From an uncultured Oscillospiraceae bacterium (lineage in GTDB: Bacteria > Bacillota_A > Clostridia > Oscillospirales > Acutalibacteraceae), in contig CAJLZR010000001.1 in NCBI GenBank assembly GCA_905211185.1, positions 1 through 28,343 on the forward strand: a stretch of DNA of 28,343 nt, in the 5' to 3' direction. Positions within the stretch are counted from its first letter, which is position 1; every line of letters starts with the position of its first letter. Both the position numbers and the translations under genes were made by a program. The notes below the pieces were generated by a model. That model saw only the letters and a program-made list of their open reading frames with translations, did no database searches and was not told where the DNA came from. Shown in pieces: positions 6,494-16,503 of the stretch.

Positions 6494-7171
6494 ATGAAAT
6501 TTAAAAGACTCTTAGCGTATACTTTAGCACTTACCCTACTTGGTGGTATTAATTTTCCCATTTCTCATGCAGCTTTAGATCAAGACCAACCGGCAGCCCC
6601 CACGGGCAACGATCCTGACCTCACCCGGTTAAACGCTATTAATCAGCATATTGCCGATGATATAGCCGTCACAGAAGAAGATATGGATGATATGGGTATA
6701 GACCAACCTGAGTTAGATGGGTTTCCTCCGGCTGAGTCAACAAACCATCTCACAACATTTGTCAGTGCATTTGGGGATTGGCATGACAGATTCTCGCACA
6801 ACATGGGATTGCCTGTAAACACAGGCAACATTAGTCGTGAGACCATATTCCTATCTATGACTAACCTCTACCAACGTGTTGCCGCATCCGAGGACACGGC
6901 ATTTATTTTTGTACTATGTTCCATAGAACCACCGCACACCGCAATACAACGGCTCATCGACAGAGGGCTCCCCGTCCCTGCGCGCCCCGTTGAGACATTG
7001 TGCGCCAGTGTCAGAAATTTGTTCTTAAGAGAAATAACTCAAGATCAACAAACTGATTTACTAAACGTTATAGCTTATAATAGAGATACCACGCAATCGC
7101 CGCTTGCACGTGCATTCTATGCATCAGCCCATTATTTATTTAATCGCTTAATTCAAATAGCTAACATGTAA
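6494..7171 (+). CDS. Unrecognised exported protein, atypical composition
   Basis: A 225-residue protein that I do not recognise. It has a signal peptide (MKFKRLLAYTLALTLL..., likely cleavage after FPISHA at residue 26), then a proline- and acid-rich stretch (about 29-80, including TEEDMDDMGIDQPELDG), then a mostly helical, soluble C-terminal part. There are no further membrane segments, only two cysteines (in VLCSIE and TLCASV) and no catalytic motif that I can name. The gene is visibly richer in C and G, with codons such as CCC, CGC, ACC and GTC, than its AT-rich neighbours, which suggests recent transfer. No Shine-Dalgarno sequence precedes the ATG, which is unusual here. It is divergent from the transglutaminase-like exported protein and followed by a good terminator. 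It is probably secreted or envelope-associated; its role is unknown. Confidence 0.7.
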   Translation: MKFKRLLAYTLALTLLGGINFPISHAALDQDQPAAPTGNDPDLTRLNAINQHIADDIAVTEEDMDDMGIDQPELDGFPPAESTNHLTTFVSAFGDWHDRFSHNMGLPVNTGNISRETIFLSMTNLYQRVAASEDTAFIFVLCSIEPPHTAIQRLIDRGLPVPARPVETLCASVRNLFLREITQDQQTDLLNVIAYNRDTTQSPLARAFYASAHYLFNRLIQIANM

Positions 7172-7200
7172 AATAATATACCGGCATTTTCCAATACTTA

Positions 7201-7229
7201 CGCCTTGCGAAAAGCAAGGCGATTTTTTT
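7201..7229 (+). terminator. Rho-independent terminator
   Basis: CGCCTTGC (7201-7208) and GCAAGGCG (7214-7221) pair perfectly around GAAAA and are followed by A and seven Ts. It ends the transcript of the exported 225-residue protein. Confidence 0.9.
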
Positions 7230-7275
7230 GCATAAAAAACATTATTATATAAAACTTTATTTGCAAAACCGCATT

Positions 7276-7304
7276 TTGATTATCTCTCCAAAATCATATA
7301 TCAT
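7276..7304 (+). promoter_or_regulatory. Putative addBA promoter
   Basis: TTGATT (7276-7281), a 17-base spacer and TATCAT (7299-7304) lie 29 bases before the addB start and after the preceding terminator. Confidence 0.45.
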
Positions 7305-7333
7305 ATATTTGTCGAATTAAAGGGAGGGCTTTC

Positions 7334-10300
7334 ATGTTAAATTTTATTTTGGGACGTGCAGGAACAGGCAAATCCGCCTTTTTACATAAAACATTGAGGG
7401 AAAAACTCAGTCAAAACAAGAAGATTATATTTATCGTTCCGGAACAGAGCTCTTTTCGCACCGAACGAAACATGCTGCAAATGCTTGGAAACAAAGATTT
7501 TAACAAAATTGAGGTTCTGAGTTTTTCCAGGCTCTATGATTTTGTTTCCAAAAAACTAAATTTACCGGCCGCTGTCCCCGATACCGAAACTATGCAGCTA
7601 ATACTCATAAATGCTGCTATTGAGAACGTAAAAGATAGTTTAAAGCTATACCTAAAAAACTCTTGTTCCGCAGAAACCGCCGCACTGATGCTTAAAATAT
7701 TAAAAGAATTTAAATCGCATAAAATAAACTTTGATATACTCGACAAAATCCAAAATCTTACAAGCAAAGATATTTTGAAACAAAAAATCGAAGAAATAAA
7801 GCTAATAATAAATTCTTACGAGGATTTATCTCAAAAAAAATTTGAAAACTCAATTGATAATTTAAATCACTTGGAAGAACTAATAAGAAACTATAATGTT
7901 TTTGTGGGATATGAAATTTTTATAGATGAATTTAGTAGCTTCACTCCCCAACAAATCTGCATTTTAGAATACATAATAAAGCAATCTGAAAATATACATC
8001 TTGCTCTGTGCGCAGATAAAATGCCCACAAAAACCGATTTTAGTGAAAACAATTTATTTTCCAGCATCTATAAAACTATTTTTAAAGTTTGTGAAATTGC
8101 AAAAAATCACGGCATCGCAATTGCTAATCCTACCATTATGCAAAATTCTTCTAAGTTTAAAAACATGGCACTTGCAATGCTTGAAAAGAATTTATTTTCA
8201 TATTCTAAAAATCAATATAACACGCAACCGCAAAATATCGCCCTTTACAGCGCAACAAACAAGCTCGATGAATGTGAGTTTGTTGCCAAGACCATAAAAA
8301 AATTTATAATGGAAGAAAACTATCGATATCGAGATTTTGCAGTGCTTTCAAGAAATTTAGAAAATTACTCCAATGCTTTAAAATATGTTTTCGGCGAATA
8401 CCAAATCCCTTACTTTATAAACAATCCCTCAAAAATATATAGCAAAAGTACCGCTCTTACAATTTTTGCGGCGCTTGATTCCATAACCTCCAATTATGAT
8501 GCAGAAAACGTTTTGAGATTTATAAAAAGCGGGCTTACAGATTTATCCACAGAAGAAATTTCGGATATTGAAAACTACGTTTTGCTTTGGAACATTCACG
8601 GAAAAGATTGGTTAAATGAGTTTACCATGCATCCGGAAGGATTTTCAAAAACATTTAAGGAGGAGGATACCTTAAAACTTTCCACATTAAATGAACTTAG
8701 AAAAAAGATAATAATACCGCTCCAAACTCTAAAACAAAAAACAAAGAATGCAGCAGGCGAAGAAATTTCCAAAGCCATATACGAAATGCTGCTTGAAATA
8801 AACGCGCCCGAAAACTTAAAAAAAATCTGCTCTAATTTAATTAATAAAAATAAACTTGCAGAAGCTCAGCAAGAATCAAAAATATGGGATACCGTGATGA
8901 AAATGCTGGGCGACATTGCAAATGTTTTTAAAAACATAAAAATAACCCCCAAAAAGTATTCAGACATATTATTTTCTGCGGTAAATTCATTTAATTTATC
9001 AATAATCCCGCAAAGCGTTGATACCGTAACGATTGACTATTCTAACCTTGCAAGACTTTCTTCGCCAAAAATCGTATTCATTCTGGGAGCCGTAAGCGGA
9101 GAATTTCCGAAAGACCCACAAAGTTCAGAAATTTTTACGGATTCCGAAATAAACCACATATCATCGCTTGGAATTGAAATTACAAACGATAACAAAAACT
9201 TTTTAATAGAAGAAAAATTTTTAACTTACATAGCCCTTTCTAATCCCGCAGATAAACTCTTTGTAAGCTGGCCAAACTTCGGCACAGAAAAGGAAGACAA
9301 TTTACCTTCCGAAATAATAAGCGAAATTAAAGAAATCTTTCCGAAGGTAAAAATATTAAATCAATTCAGAAATAAAGAATTTGAGGATATATGGTCGGAA
9401 AAAGCGGCATTTAAATTCTGCGCCAAAAATTGGAAAGTAAACTCAGGGCTGTGCGCAGCACTTAAAAATTATTTTCAAAGCAACGAAAACTATAAATTAA
9501 AATGTGAATCCATAAATAACATGACCTCCAAAAAAATAGAATTTGAAAACGCAGAAAATGCAAAAAATCTATTTTCAAAAAATATAACACTCTCTGCCTC
9601 GCAAATTGAAAAATACTATGACTGCGCATTTGAATACTTTTGCAAATACGTTTTAAACGCAAAACCCAGAAAACGAGCAGAATTCGGCAACTTAGAATAC
9701 GGAAACGTAATGCATTATGTACTTGAAAAATTACTTAAAAAGTATCCGGATAAAAAGCTCACGCTTACAAAAAGCGAGGAAATTAAAAAAAGCATATCCG
9801 AAATAACAAATAACTACGTTGATAACAAACTCGGAGGAATAAAGAATAAAAACGCAAAGTTTCTATATCTTGTAAATCGCCTTAAAAAAACTGTTTATTT
9901 TCTTGCAAATCACTTTATAGAGGAATTTAAGCAAAGCTCATTTATTGTTTCGGATCTCGAGCTTGAAATATCTTCAAACGGGAAAATAAAACCGCTATGT
10001 TTTACGTTGTCTGATAAAACAAACGTAAAAGTAGAGGGAAAAATCGACCGTGTAGATGTAATGAAAACAAAAACCGAAAATTATGTTAGAGTTATAGACT
10101 ACAAAACAAGCAACAAAAGCTTTAAGCTTTCTGATTTATTAAGCGGAATGAATATGCAGATGCTGATATATCTTATAACGCTCCAAAAAAGCGAATACAA
10201 AAAATATGAAAATATTATTCCGGCAGGCGCGCTGTATTTTACCGCTCAAAAGCCTACTGTTTCGGCTAAATCTCAAAATGAAAACGCCAAAACCCAAAAA

Positions 10301-10699
10301 GCAATTCAAGATAAGTTAAAAATGAATGGCTTAATTTTAAATGATTTAACCGCTATTGAGGGTATGGAGCAAAACGCAGAAGGCAAATTCATTCCGGCTA
10401 AAATCAAAAAAGGTATGGTAGATTCCAAATCAATTGCCTCGATTGAAGAATTTAAAATCATAGAAAAACATATAGAACGCTTAATTGTTAATATGGCCAC
10501 CTCTCTAAAAAGCGGTAAAATTCAGCCCAATCCCAAAACATGCGGACAAACAACCAGCTGTGACCGTTGCGATTATTTTTCGGTATGTAAGTACGATGAA
10601 GATAATTTCAAAGATACGGATTTAAAAATCAGCGAAAAGGAAGTACTCGAAAAAATGTCCGAAAATATAAGAGCCAAAGAAGGTGAAAATAATGGATAG
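7334..10699 (+). CDS. addB: AddB, ATP-dependent helicase/nuclease subunit B
   Basis: A 1121-residue subunit of the AddAB enzyme, which resects double-strand DNA breaks to Chi-like sites for RecA-dependent repair. The inactive-helicase N-terminus carries the AddB Walker A GRAGTGKS (7-14) and the FIVPEQSSFRTER block. The C-terminal RecB-like nuclease domain has VIDYKTSNK (about 918-926). Cysteines for the 4Fe-4S cluster are at about 764 (YDCAFEYF) and in C-x2-C-x5-C at about 1076, 1079 and 1085, the pattern known from Bacillus AddB. AGGGAGG at 7321-7327 is the ribosome site. It overlaps addA by 8 bases, as expected for coupled translation of partner subunits. Confidence 0.96.
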   Translation: MLNFILGRAGTGKSAFLHKTLREKLSQNKKIIFIVPEQSSFRTERNMLQMLGNKDFNKIEVLSFSRLYDFVSKKLNLPAAVPDTETMQLILINAAIENVKDSLKLYLKNSCSAETAALMLKILKEFKSHKINFDILDKIQNLTSKDILKQKIEEIKLIINSYEDLSQKKFENSIDNLNHLEELIRNYNVFVGYEIFIDEFSSFTPQQICILEYIIKQSENIHLALCADKMPTKTDFSENNLFSSIYKTIFKVCEIAKNHGIAIANPTIMQNSSKFKNMALAMLEKNLFSYSKNQYNTQPQNIALYSATNKLDECEFVAKTIKKFIMEENYRYRDFAVLSRNLENYSNALKYVFGEYQIPYFINNPSKIYSKSTALTIFAALDSITSNYDAENVLRFIKSGLTDLSTEEISDIENYVLLWNIHGKDWLNEFTMHPEGFSKTFKEEDTLKLSTLNELRKKIIIPLQTLKQKTKNAAGEEISKAIYEMLLEINAPENLKKICSNLINKNKLAEAQQESKIWDTVMKMLGDIANVFKNIKITPKKYSDILFSAVNSFNLSIIPQSVDTVTIDYSNLARLSSPKIVFILGAVSGEFPKDPQSSEIFTDSEINHISSLGIEITNDNKNFLIEEKFLTYIALSNPADKLFVSWPNFGTEKEDNLPSEIISEIKEIFPKVKILNQFRNKEFEDIWSEKAAFKFCAKNWKVNSGLCAALKNYFQSNENYKLKCESINNMTSKKIEFENAENAKNLFSKNITLSASQIEKYYDCAFEYFCKYVLNAKPRKRAEFGNLEYGNVMHYVLEKLLKKYPDKKLTLTKSEEIKKSISEITNNYVDNKLGGIKNKNAKFLYLVNRLKKTVYFLANHFIEEFKQSSFIVSDLELEISSNGKIKPLCFTLSDKTNVKVEGKIDRVDVMKTKTENYVRVIDYKTSNKSFKLSDLLSGMNMQMLIYLITLQKSEYKKYENIIPAGALYFTAQKPTVSAKSQNENAKTQKAIQDKLKMNGLILNDLTAIEGMEQNAEGKFIPAKIKKGMVDSKSIASIEEFKIIEKHIERLIVNMATSLKSGKIQPNPKTCGQTTSCDRCDYFSVCKYDEDNFKDTDLKISEKEVLEKMSENIRAKEGENNG

Positions 10700-13600
10700 A
10701 AAGTGGACTCCCGAACAAAATAATGCCATAAATTCGGTAGGCGGCACGGTTCTCGTTTCCGCTGCGGCGGGCTCCGGAAAAACAGCAGTATTGGTGCAAA
10801 GAATAATAACCCGCATTCCCGACCCCGAAGCCCCCACCGATATAACAAAATTTTTAATAGTAACATTTACAAAAGCTTCCGCGCAAGAAATGAAAAGCAG
10901 AATTTCTCAAAAGCTTTCCGAGATGATACTTGCCGACCCTAAAAACGAAAACCTCCAAAAGCAAAAAATGCTTCTTAAATATGCCGGCATAGGCACAATA
11001 GATAGTTTTTGCAAAACGCTTGCAGAGGAAAATTTTTATAAACTTGGAATATCACCAAAAATTAACATTGTAACCGAAAACGAAATTGAAACACTGAAAA
11101 ATCAGGCACTCAGTGATACTTTGGATTATTTTTATAACCTCAAAAGCAAAGACTATAAGGAGTTTTTTGACTTACTGACAAATGACAAAAACGATGATGA
11201 ACTGGTAAACATAATAAAATCCGTATATAAATTTACGCTCTCCCTGCCATTCCCTGAAAAATGGATGGACGAAAAATTAAAACTATACGAAAATATATCA
11301 GAAAATTCCGATATATCAGATTTACCATGGACAAAAACAATTATAAAATACGCAAAAGAGCAAATTGATATCGCCGCAAATATGATTATAGAAATGCTAA
11401 ACATTTCCAAAAGCAATGAAAAAATAGATAAAGCATATAGCGAGGCTCTTAATGAAGATTTAATAAGCGTAAGTGAAATATCAAAGCATTTAAACTCCGG
11501 TTCGTTTAATAAAATATCCGAAAAATTGGGTTCTTTATCATTTGCAAATCTTAAGCCACTTCGAGGTGAAGACGTTGCTTATGAAAAAGATTTGATATCA
11601 AAACAAAGAAATTACGTAAAAAAAATTATTGAAGAATTAAAAGATTATTTCATGTTTTCCGAAAACGATGTAATCAAAAGTTTAAAATCTATTCACAAAG
11701 TATCCGCATGCCTTTTTGAAATAGTAAAACAATTCGGAAAAAATTTAACCGATTTAAAATCCGAAAAAAACATCGCAGATTTTAGCGACCTTAGCCGTTG
11801 GGCTCTTAAAATTTTAACAGTTCAAAATGAAAACGGAGAAATTCTAAAAAGCCCACTTGCCGAAGAAATATCCGATAGATACGAAGAAATAATGATAGAT
11901 GAATATCAAGATATCAATGATATTCAAGATACAATTTTTAAAATGATAAGCAAAAACGAAACCAATATTTTCGCGGTGGGAGACGTAAAACAAAGCATAT
12001 ATAAATTCCGCAGCTCGAAACCCGAAATATTCTTGGGCAAAAAAGATAAATATAAACTATATGATAAAAATGTTAATTCATACCCTGCAAAGATAATACT
12101 CGGTAAAAATTTTAGAAGCAAAAGCGATATAATCGGCGTCATAAACTTTATATTCAAAACTTTGATGTCCAAAAAAGCAGGAGAAATTGAATATAACGAA
12201 GAGGAAGCTCTTTTCGCCGGTGCAGAATTCCCGGAAAGTAATGACCCCTCAACAGAAATCGCAATAATAGATTCTGCAAACGAGGAATCCGACGCAGCTG
12301 CGGAAGCCGGATACATTGCAGAAAAAATTTTAAAAATGATTCATGAAAAATACCAAATTTTTGAAAATGGAAAAGCTCGGGAAGTAACCTTTGGCGATTT
12401 TTGCATACTCCTTAGAAAATTCAAAAATTCTGCAAACGTATATAAACAGGAGCTTGGCAAATACGGTATCCCCGTAAAAACAGAATCAAATGAAAAATTC
12501 TTAGATACACCTGAAGTTTTAACCATTCTATCTTTACTTAAAGTAATTAATAATCCCACAGAAGACATACCGCTAATTTCCGCCATGCTCAGCCCCATTT
12601 TTAATTTCAGCCTCGATGAAATAAGTGAAATTAGAATTTTAGAGACAAATCTTCCCGTTTATTTTTCCGTTAAAAAATATATCGAAATCGGAAAAAATGA
12701 AAAACTCAAGCAAAAAGCCCTAGCATTTTATGAAACCTTAGAAAAATATAGAAACCTATCTATCGGAATGTGTTGCAATGAGTTAATTGACCTAATATAC
12801 AGCGAAACCGATTACCCTGCCATATGTATGGCGCACGAAAACGGAGAAAATAAAAAAGCAAATCTCATACTTTTTTCAGAGTACGCAAAAAAGTTTGAAA
12901 GCCAATATCACAAAGGTTTATTCGGATTTTTAAAATTTATTCAAAACATCAAAGATAAAGGTGAAGATTTACCTTCCGCTCCCACCCCATACGATGCTTA
13001 TAAATCCGTAAAAATAATGAGTATACATAAATCCAAAGGATTGGAATTTCCCATATGCATAGTGGCAGGGTGCGCAAGTTCCAACAAAAAAGAAGACTCT
13101 GCCATTTATATAAATTCGGATTTGGGAATAGGAGTAAAATTAAAAAACGAAGACGGCACAGTAAAGTTTTCTAACATTGTAACAAACGCCCTTTCGATAA
13201 AAAATAAAACGGAATCGATATCCGAAGAACTAAGAATACTTTACGTTGCATTAACGCGCGCAAAGCAAAAACTAATTATGGTTGCAGGCACTAAAAACCC
13301 ACAAAAAACAATACAAAAACACTTTTCTCTTTTAAGTGGCACTAAAAAAGAAATCCCCCCACAATATGTACTCAAGGAAAACACCATTCTTGATTGGTTG
13401 CTTATGTGCGTTTCAAAAAGCAATTTGCGAAACAAACTCTGCGCCGTTGCCAATTTACCCGAATTTATTTCTGAGGAAGAACATCCAAAAAATTTAAATT
13501 GGAATGTAGAACTTATTTCTGAGCCTCAAAATGAAGATTACCAAAATCATGACGAAAATACCAAAACCCAAAGTGAAGGAAAAGTTGCAACAATTGACCA

Positions 13601-14282
13601 TCAAACACAACAACTTTTTGAAAAAATCAGGGCAAGATTTGAATTTAAATATCCCGAAAAAGACCTTACGAATTTGCCGCTAAAAGTTTCGGCCTCCGGT
13701 CTTACGCAAAGTAACGAATGGCAAAATTATATAGCCTCCTCAAAGCCATGTTTTATATCGCACACAGACGCTTCTCCCACAGACCGCGGCAACGCAATGC
13801 ATAAATTAATGTGCTGTATAGATTTTAACAATACTTACAAAAACGGAATAAATTTTGAGCTTGAAAGATTAAAATCCGGCGGTTTTTTAGATGAAAAAGA
13901 AATAAATATGATTAGCAAAAAAAGCATAGAAAAATTCCTCTTTGGCGATATTGGAAAAAGAATACTAGAAAGCCCAAATATTTACAGAGAACATCGTTTT
14001 TCCGTAACCATTCCATCTAAATATTTAACTGAATACAGCTGCCTTGATAACCACTATACCGTTATGCAAGGAGCTATCGACTGCGCTTTTTTGGAAAATA
14101 ATAAATACATAATTATTGATTACAAAACGGATAAAATTTCTCATACCGATGAACTTTGGGAAAAGTATTACAAACAGCTAAAGCTTTATAAGTTTGCGCT
14201 GGAGCAATCCGAAAACGTAAAAGTCTCAGAGTTAATCCTATACTCATTCCACTTGGGAGAAAGTTACACAAAAAAATATTAA
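10692..14282 (+). CDS. addA: AddA, ATP-dependent helicase/nuclease subunit A
   Basis: A 1196-residue UvrD-like 3'-5' helicase with a C-terminal nuclease, partner of AddB. I start it at ATG 10692, giving the canonical KWTPEQNNAI opening, with AAGAAGG ending at 10683; a GTG at 10683 overlaps that ribosome site. Helicase motifs in order are GSGKT (27-31), TFTKASAQEM, IGTIDSFCKTL, IDEYQD, GDVKQSIYKFR, NFRS, SIHKSKGLEF and LYVALTRAKQKL. The nuclease domain has RGNAMHKLM, the acidic pair around AIDCAF and IIDYKTD near the C-terminus. Length and motifs are complete, so AddAB recombinational repair appears intact even though the organism may be host-dependent. A hairpin overlapping the stop codon probably ends the operon. 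Confidence 0.96.
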   Translation: MDRKWTPEQNNAINSVGGTVLVSAAAGSGKTAVLVQRIITRIPDPEAPTDITKFLIVTFTKASAQEMKSRISQKLSEMILADPKNENLQKQKMLLKYAGIGTIDSFCKTLAEENFYKLGISPKINIVTENEIETLKNQALSDTLDYFYNLKSKDYKEFFDLLTNDKNDDELVNIIKSVYKFTLSLPFPEKWMDEKLKLYENISENSDISDLPWTKTIIKYAKEQIDIAANMIIEMLNISKSNEKIDKAYSEALNEDLISVSEISKHLNSGSFNKISEKLGSLSFANLKPLRGEDVAYEKDLISKQRNYVKKIIEELKDYFMFSENDVIKSLKSIHKVSACLFEIVKQFGKNLTDLKSEKNIADFSDLSRWALKILTVQNENGEILKSPLAEEISDRYEEIMIDEYQDINDIQDTIFKMISKNETNIFAVGDVKQSIYKFRSSKPEIFLGKKDKYKLYDKNVNSYPAKIILGKNFRSKSDIIGVINFIFKTLMSKKAGEIEYNEEEALFAGAEFPESNDPSTEIAIIDSANEESDAAAEAGYIAEKILKMIHEKYQIFENGKAREVTFGDFCILLRKFKNSANVYKQELGKYGIPVKTESNEKFLDTPEVLTILSLLKVINNPTEDIPLISAMLSPIFNFSLDEISEIRILETNLPVYFSVKKYIEIGKNEKLKQKALAFYETLEKYRNLSIGMCCNELIDLIYSETDYPAICMAHENGENKKANLILFSEYAKKFESQYHKGLFGFLKFIQNIKDKGEDLPSAPTPYDAYKSVKIMSIHKSKGLEFPICIVAGCASSNKKEDSAIYINSDLGIGVKLKNEDGTVKFSNIVTNALSIKNKTESISEELRILYVALTRAKQKLIMVAGTKNPQKTIQKHFSLLSGTKKEIPPQYVLKENTILDWLLMCVSKSNLRNKLCAVANLPEFISEEEHPKNLNWNVELISEPQNEDYQNHDENTKTQSEGKVATIDHQTQQLFEKIRARFEFKYPEKDLTNLPLKVSASGLTQSNEWQNYIASSKPCFISHTDASPTDRGNAMHKLMCCIDFNNTYKNGINFELERLKSGGFLDEKEINMISKKSIEKFLFGDIGKRILESPNIYREHRFSVTIPSKYLTEYSCLDNHYTVMQGAIDCAFLENNKYIIIDYKTDKISHTDELWEKYYKQLKLYKFALEQSENVKVSELILYSFHLGESYTKKY

Positions 14283-14311
14283 ATGCACAATAGTAAACTC
14301 TTTGTGCATTT
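14281..14311. terminator. Hairpin between convergent addA and radA
   Basis: AAATGCACAA (14281-14290) and TTGTGCATTT (14302-14311) form a 10-bp stem. On the minus strand it is followed by AATATTTTTTTG, a reasonable U-tract for radA. On the plus strand the T-run is interrupted. It probably ends both transcripts. Confidence 0.65.
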
Positions 14312-14336
14312 AATATCACTTTTAAATTTTTATAAA

Positions 14337-15713
14337 TCAACCGAGCGCCGATTCTATGGCCTCTCGTATGTTTTTTGCGCCTATTATATCAATATCATAT
14401 TTCTTGATATTATTTAAAGAATTATAGTTATAGTACGGAATAATACATTTTTTAAATCCTAATCTGGCAGCTTCCTTTATCCTCATCTCAATATTTGGAA
14501 CTGCCCTTATTTCCCCTGCCAAACCGATTTCTCCAAGCGCAATAACATCATCGGCAACCGCAATATCTTTAAGCGCCGAAACCAAAGCTATTGCAACCGA
14601 AAGGTCTGCCGCAGGTTCATCTAATTTAAGTCCCCCTACAACATTTATATATGCATCCATGGAAGAAAAAAAGTAGCCCGCTCTCTTTTCAAGAACCGCC
14701 AAAATGAGCGCCATACGGTTATAGTCAAACCCTGTTGCCATTCTTCTTGGATTTCCAAAACTGGTTGATGCAACAAGACCTTGTACTTCGGTTAAAATCG
14801 GTCGCGTTCCTTCCATAACACACGCAACGCATATTCCGGGCACGCCTGTCGGCTTTCCGGCAAGCATTAAGGCAGAAGGATTTTCAACTTCCTCAAGGCC
14901 TTTGTTATCCATGCGGAAAACGCCTATTTCGTTTGTTGAACCATGGCGGTTTTTAACTGCTCTTAAAATTCTGTAAGCGGTTTGACTGTCACCTTCAAAA
15001 TAAAGTACGGCATCAACCATATGCTCAAGAACTTTCGGCCCAGCTATGGCGCCATCTTTATTAACGTGGCCTATCATTATAACTGTTATATCAAGCGATT
15101 TTGAAAGATTTAAAAACAGATTGGTACATTCCTTAACCTGAGAAATACTGCCCGGAAAAGATGATGAATCCGGATTATTCATTGTTTGAACCGAATCGAT
15201 TATAACGATATCCGGGTGAGTATACTCAATTTCCGCTTTGATATGGTTTAAATTCGTTTGAGTCATTATAAAAAGATTATCATTGTGAACACCGAGCCTT
15301 GAAGCCCGCATTTTTATTTGCCTTTTGGATTCCTCGCCCGAAACATATAAGATTTTTAAATTTTTATCAAGATAATTACAAATCTGCAGCAAAAGTGTTG
15401 ATTTTCCTATACCCGGGGTACCACCCAAAAGAGAAAGCGAACCCTTAACTATTCCGCCGCCAAACACGCGGTCAAGCTCTTTAAGACCAGTTTTATAGCG
15501 TGTTTCTTCGTTTATATCTATTTTTTCTACCGAAACCTCGCTAATATCGGAAGGGCTAAAAGAAACCGCAGAAGATTTGTTTTTTCCGGTACTTTCCTTA
15601 ACTTCTTCAAGCATGGTATTCCACTGCCCACAAGAAGGACAAACACCATTCCATTTTGCAGATTCAAATCCGCACTCCGAACATACAAAAACACTTTTTA
15701 ATTTTTTACTCAT
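14337..15713 (-). CDS. radA: RadA/Sms DNA repair helicase
   Basis: A 458-residue protein that drives branch migration during recombination and repair. Parts in order: an N-terminal zinc finger (Cys11, Cys14, Cys25, Cys28), a RecA-like ATPase with Walker A GGTPGIGKST (97-106), the RadA-specific KNRHGSTNE motif (about 253), and a Lon-protease-like C-terminal domain with DEPAADLSVAIALVSA. It is complete and typical in length. GGGAG lies about 7 bases before the ATG. The start ATG overlaps the stop of the upstream secreted-protein gene as ATGA, so radA translation is probably coupled to a gene of the exported family. That is an odd arrangement, since radA usually sits beside clpC, disA or ispD genes in Firmicutes. 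Confidence 0.97.
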   Translation of the reverse strand: MSKKLKSVFVCSECGFESAKWNGVCPSCGQWNTMLEEVKESTGKNKSSAVSFSPSDISEVSVEKIDINEETRYKTGLKELDRVFGGGIVKGSLSLLGGTPGIGKSTLLLQICNYLDKNLKILYVSGEESKRQIKMRASRLGVHNDNLFIMTQTNLNHIKAEIEYTHPDIVIIDSVQTMNNPDSSSFPGSISQVKECTNLFLNLSKSLDITVIMIGHVNKDGAIAGPKVLEHMVDAVLYFEGDSQTAYRILRAVKNRHGSTNEIGVFRMDNKGLEEVENPSALMLAGKPTGVPGICVACVMEGTRPILTEVQGLVASTSFGNPRRMATGFDYNRMALILAVLEKRAGYFFSSMDAYINVVGGLKLDEPAADLSVAIALVSALKDIAVADDVIALGEIGLAGEIRAVPNIEMRIKEAARLGFKKCIIPYYNYNSLNNIKKYDIDIIGAKNIREAIESALG

Positions 15714-16459
15714 ACAGTATCTCCCGCTGTGCTAAATATTAACCAATACTTATCTCGCATCGTTCGTAAAGCAGCCATAAGCGACTTTTCATCGTCCTTA
15801 AAATAATTTTTTGCTTCTTCTAACTCAACCCTTATTATACCAATATCTTTCTCTCCTAAAGTTGCCAATGACTTCACGTCTAACCCATATCGTGGTGCAC
15901 TTAAACATCTTATATATCCATCCAACGCCAAGCATTTGCACAGAATTTCTTCTTTATCAGGAACACCTTCCTTGCAAGCTTTTTCTTCTGCAAAGCTTTT
16001 AAAATGCTCTGCATTCGGGGGCGAAGCATAAAGTTCGTAATCTCCATCCATCAGCGTTATTGTACATTCATCAAAAACAATTTGCCTCCACAAACACTCA
16101 AAAGCTATCCTTAAAACTGATAAATTATATAACCATTCACCATAATTTTCTTTGGATAACTCTTTTGCTTGCCTTAATTGAACGTCTATACTTTTCCGTA
16201 ATCTTTCAGGTAAACCCTCAAGTGGATCCACAGGCAAGGCGCCTATACGGAGCTTTAAAGAATACTCAGCTAAGAACGTATAATTAACCACACAAAGCCA
16301 ACAAACATAATCTTTGTTAGCCGGTCTGATGTCACGGTGATTTTTCTTTATAAACTGAATCCACTCCTCCACACTCCAAACCTCGGCATGCGCACAAAGC
16401 GAGCAGCTCAAACACATAACAATCGATATTACAAGTGAAACTAATTTTTTAACTTTCAT
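15710..16459 (-). CDS. Exported two-unit helical protein of the local paralogous family
   Basis: A 249-residue protein with a signal peptide (MKVKKLVSLV..., cleavage after CAHA at about 24) and a mature start EVWSVEEW that matches the KIYTQEEF and QVYSKEEF starts of the neighbouring family members. I chose ATG 16459; a TTG three codons upstream also has an AGGAG 11 bases before it. The mature part seems to hold two copies of the family's helical unit: the first ends in NLSVLRIAFECLWRQIVF, the second in ELEEAKNYFKDDEKSL with MRDKYWLIF. The unit resembles the S-x-N-x-x-E-L-x-x-NL pattern of its paralogues. No catalytic motif is visible and the function is unknown. Its stop overlaps the radA start (ATGA). 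Confidence 0.7.
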   Translation of the reverse strand: MKVKKLVSLVISIVMCLSCSLCAHAEVWSVEEWIQFIKKNHRDIRPANKDYVCWLCVVNYTFLAEYSLKLRIGALPVDPLEGLPERLRKSIDVQLRQAKELSKENYGEWLYNLSVLRIAFECLWRQIVFDECTITLMDGDYELYASPPNAEHFKSFAEEKACKEGVPDKEEILCKCLALDGYIRCLSAPRYGLDVKSLATLGEKDIGIIRVELEEAKNYFKDDEKSLMAALRTMRDKYWLIFSTAGDTV

Positions 16460-16503
16460 ATTTATCAATATCCTACGTACTCCTAATTAAAACAATTTTT
16501 AAA

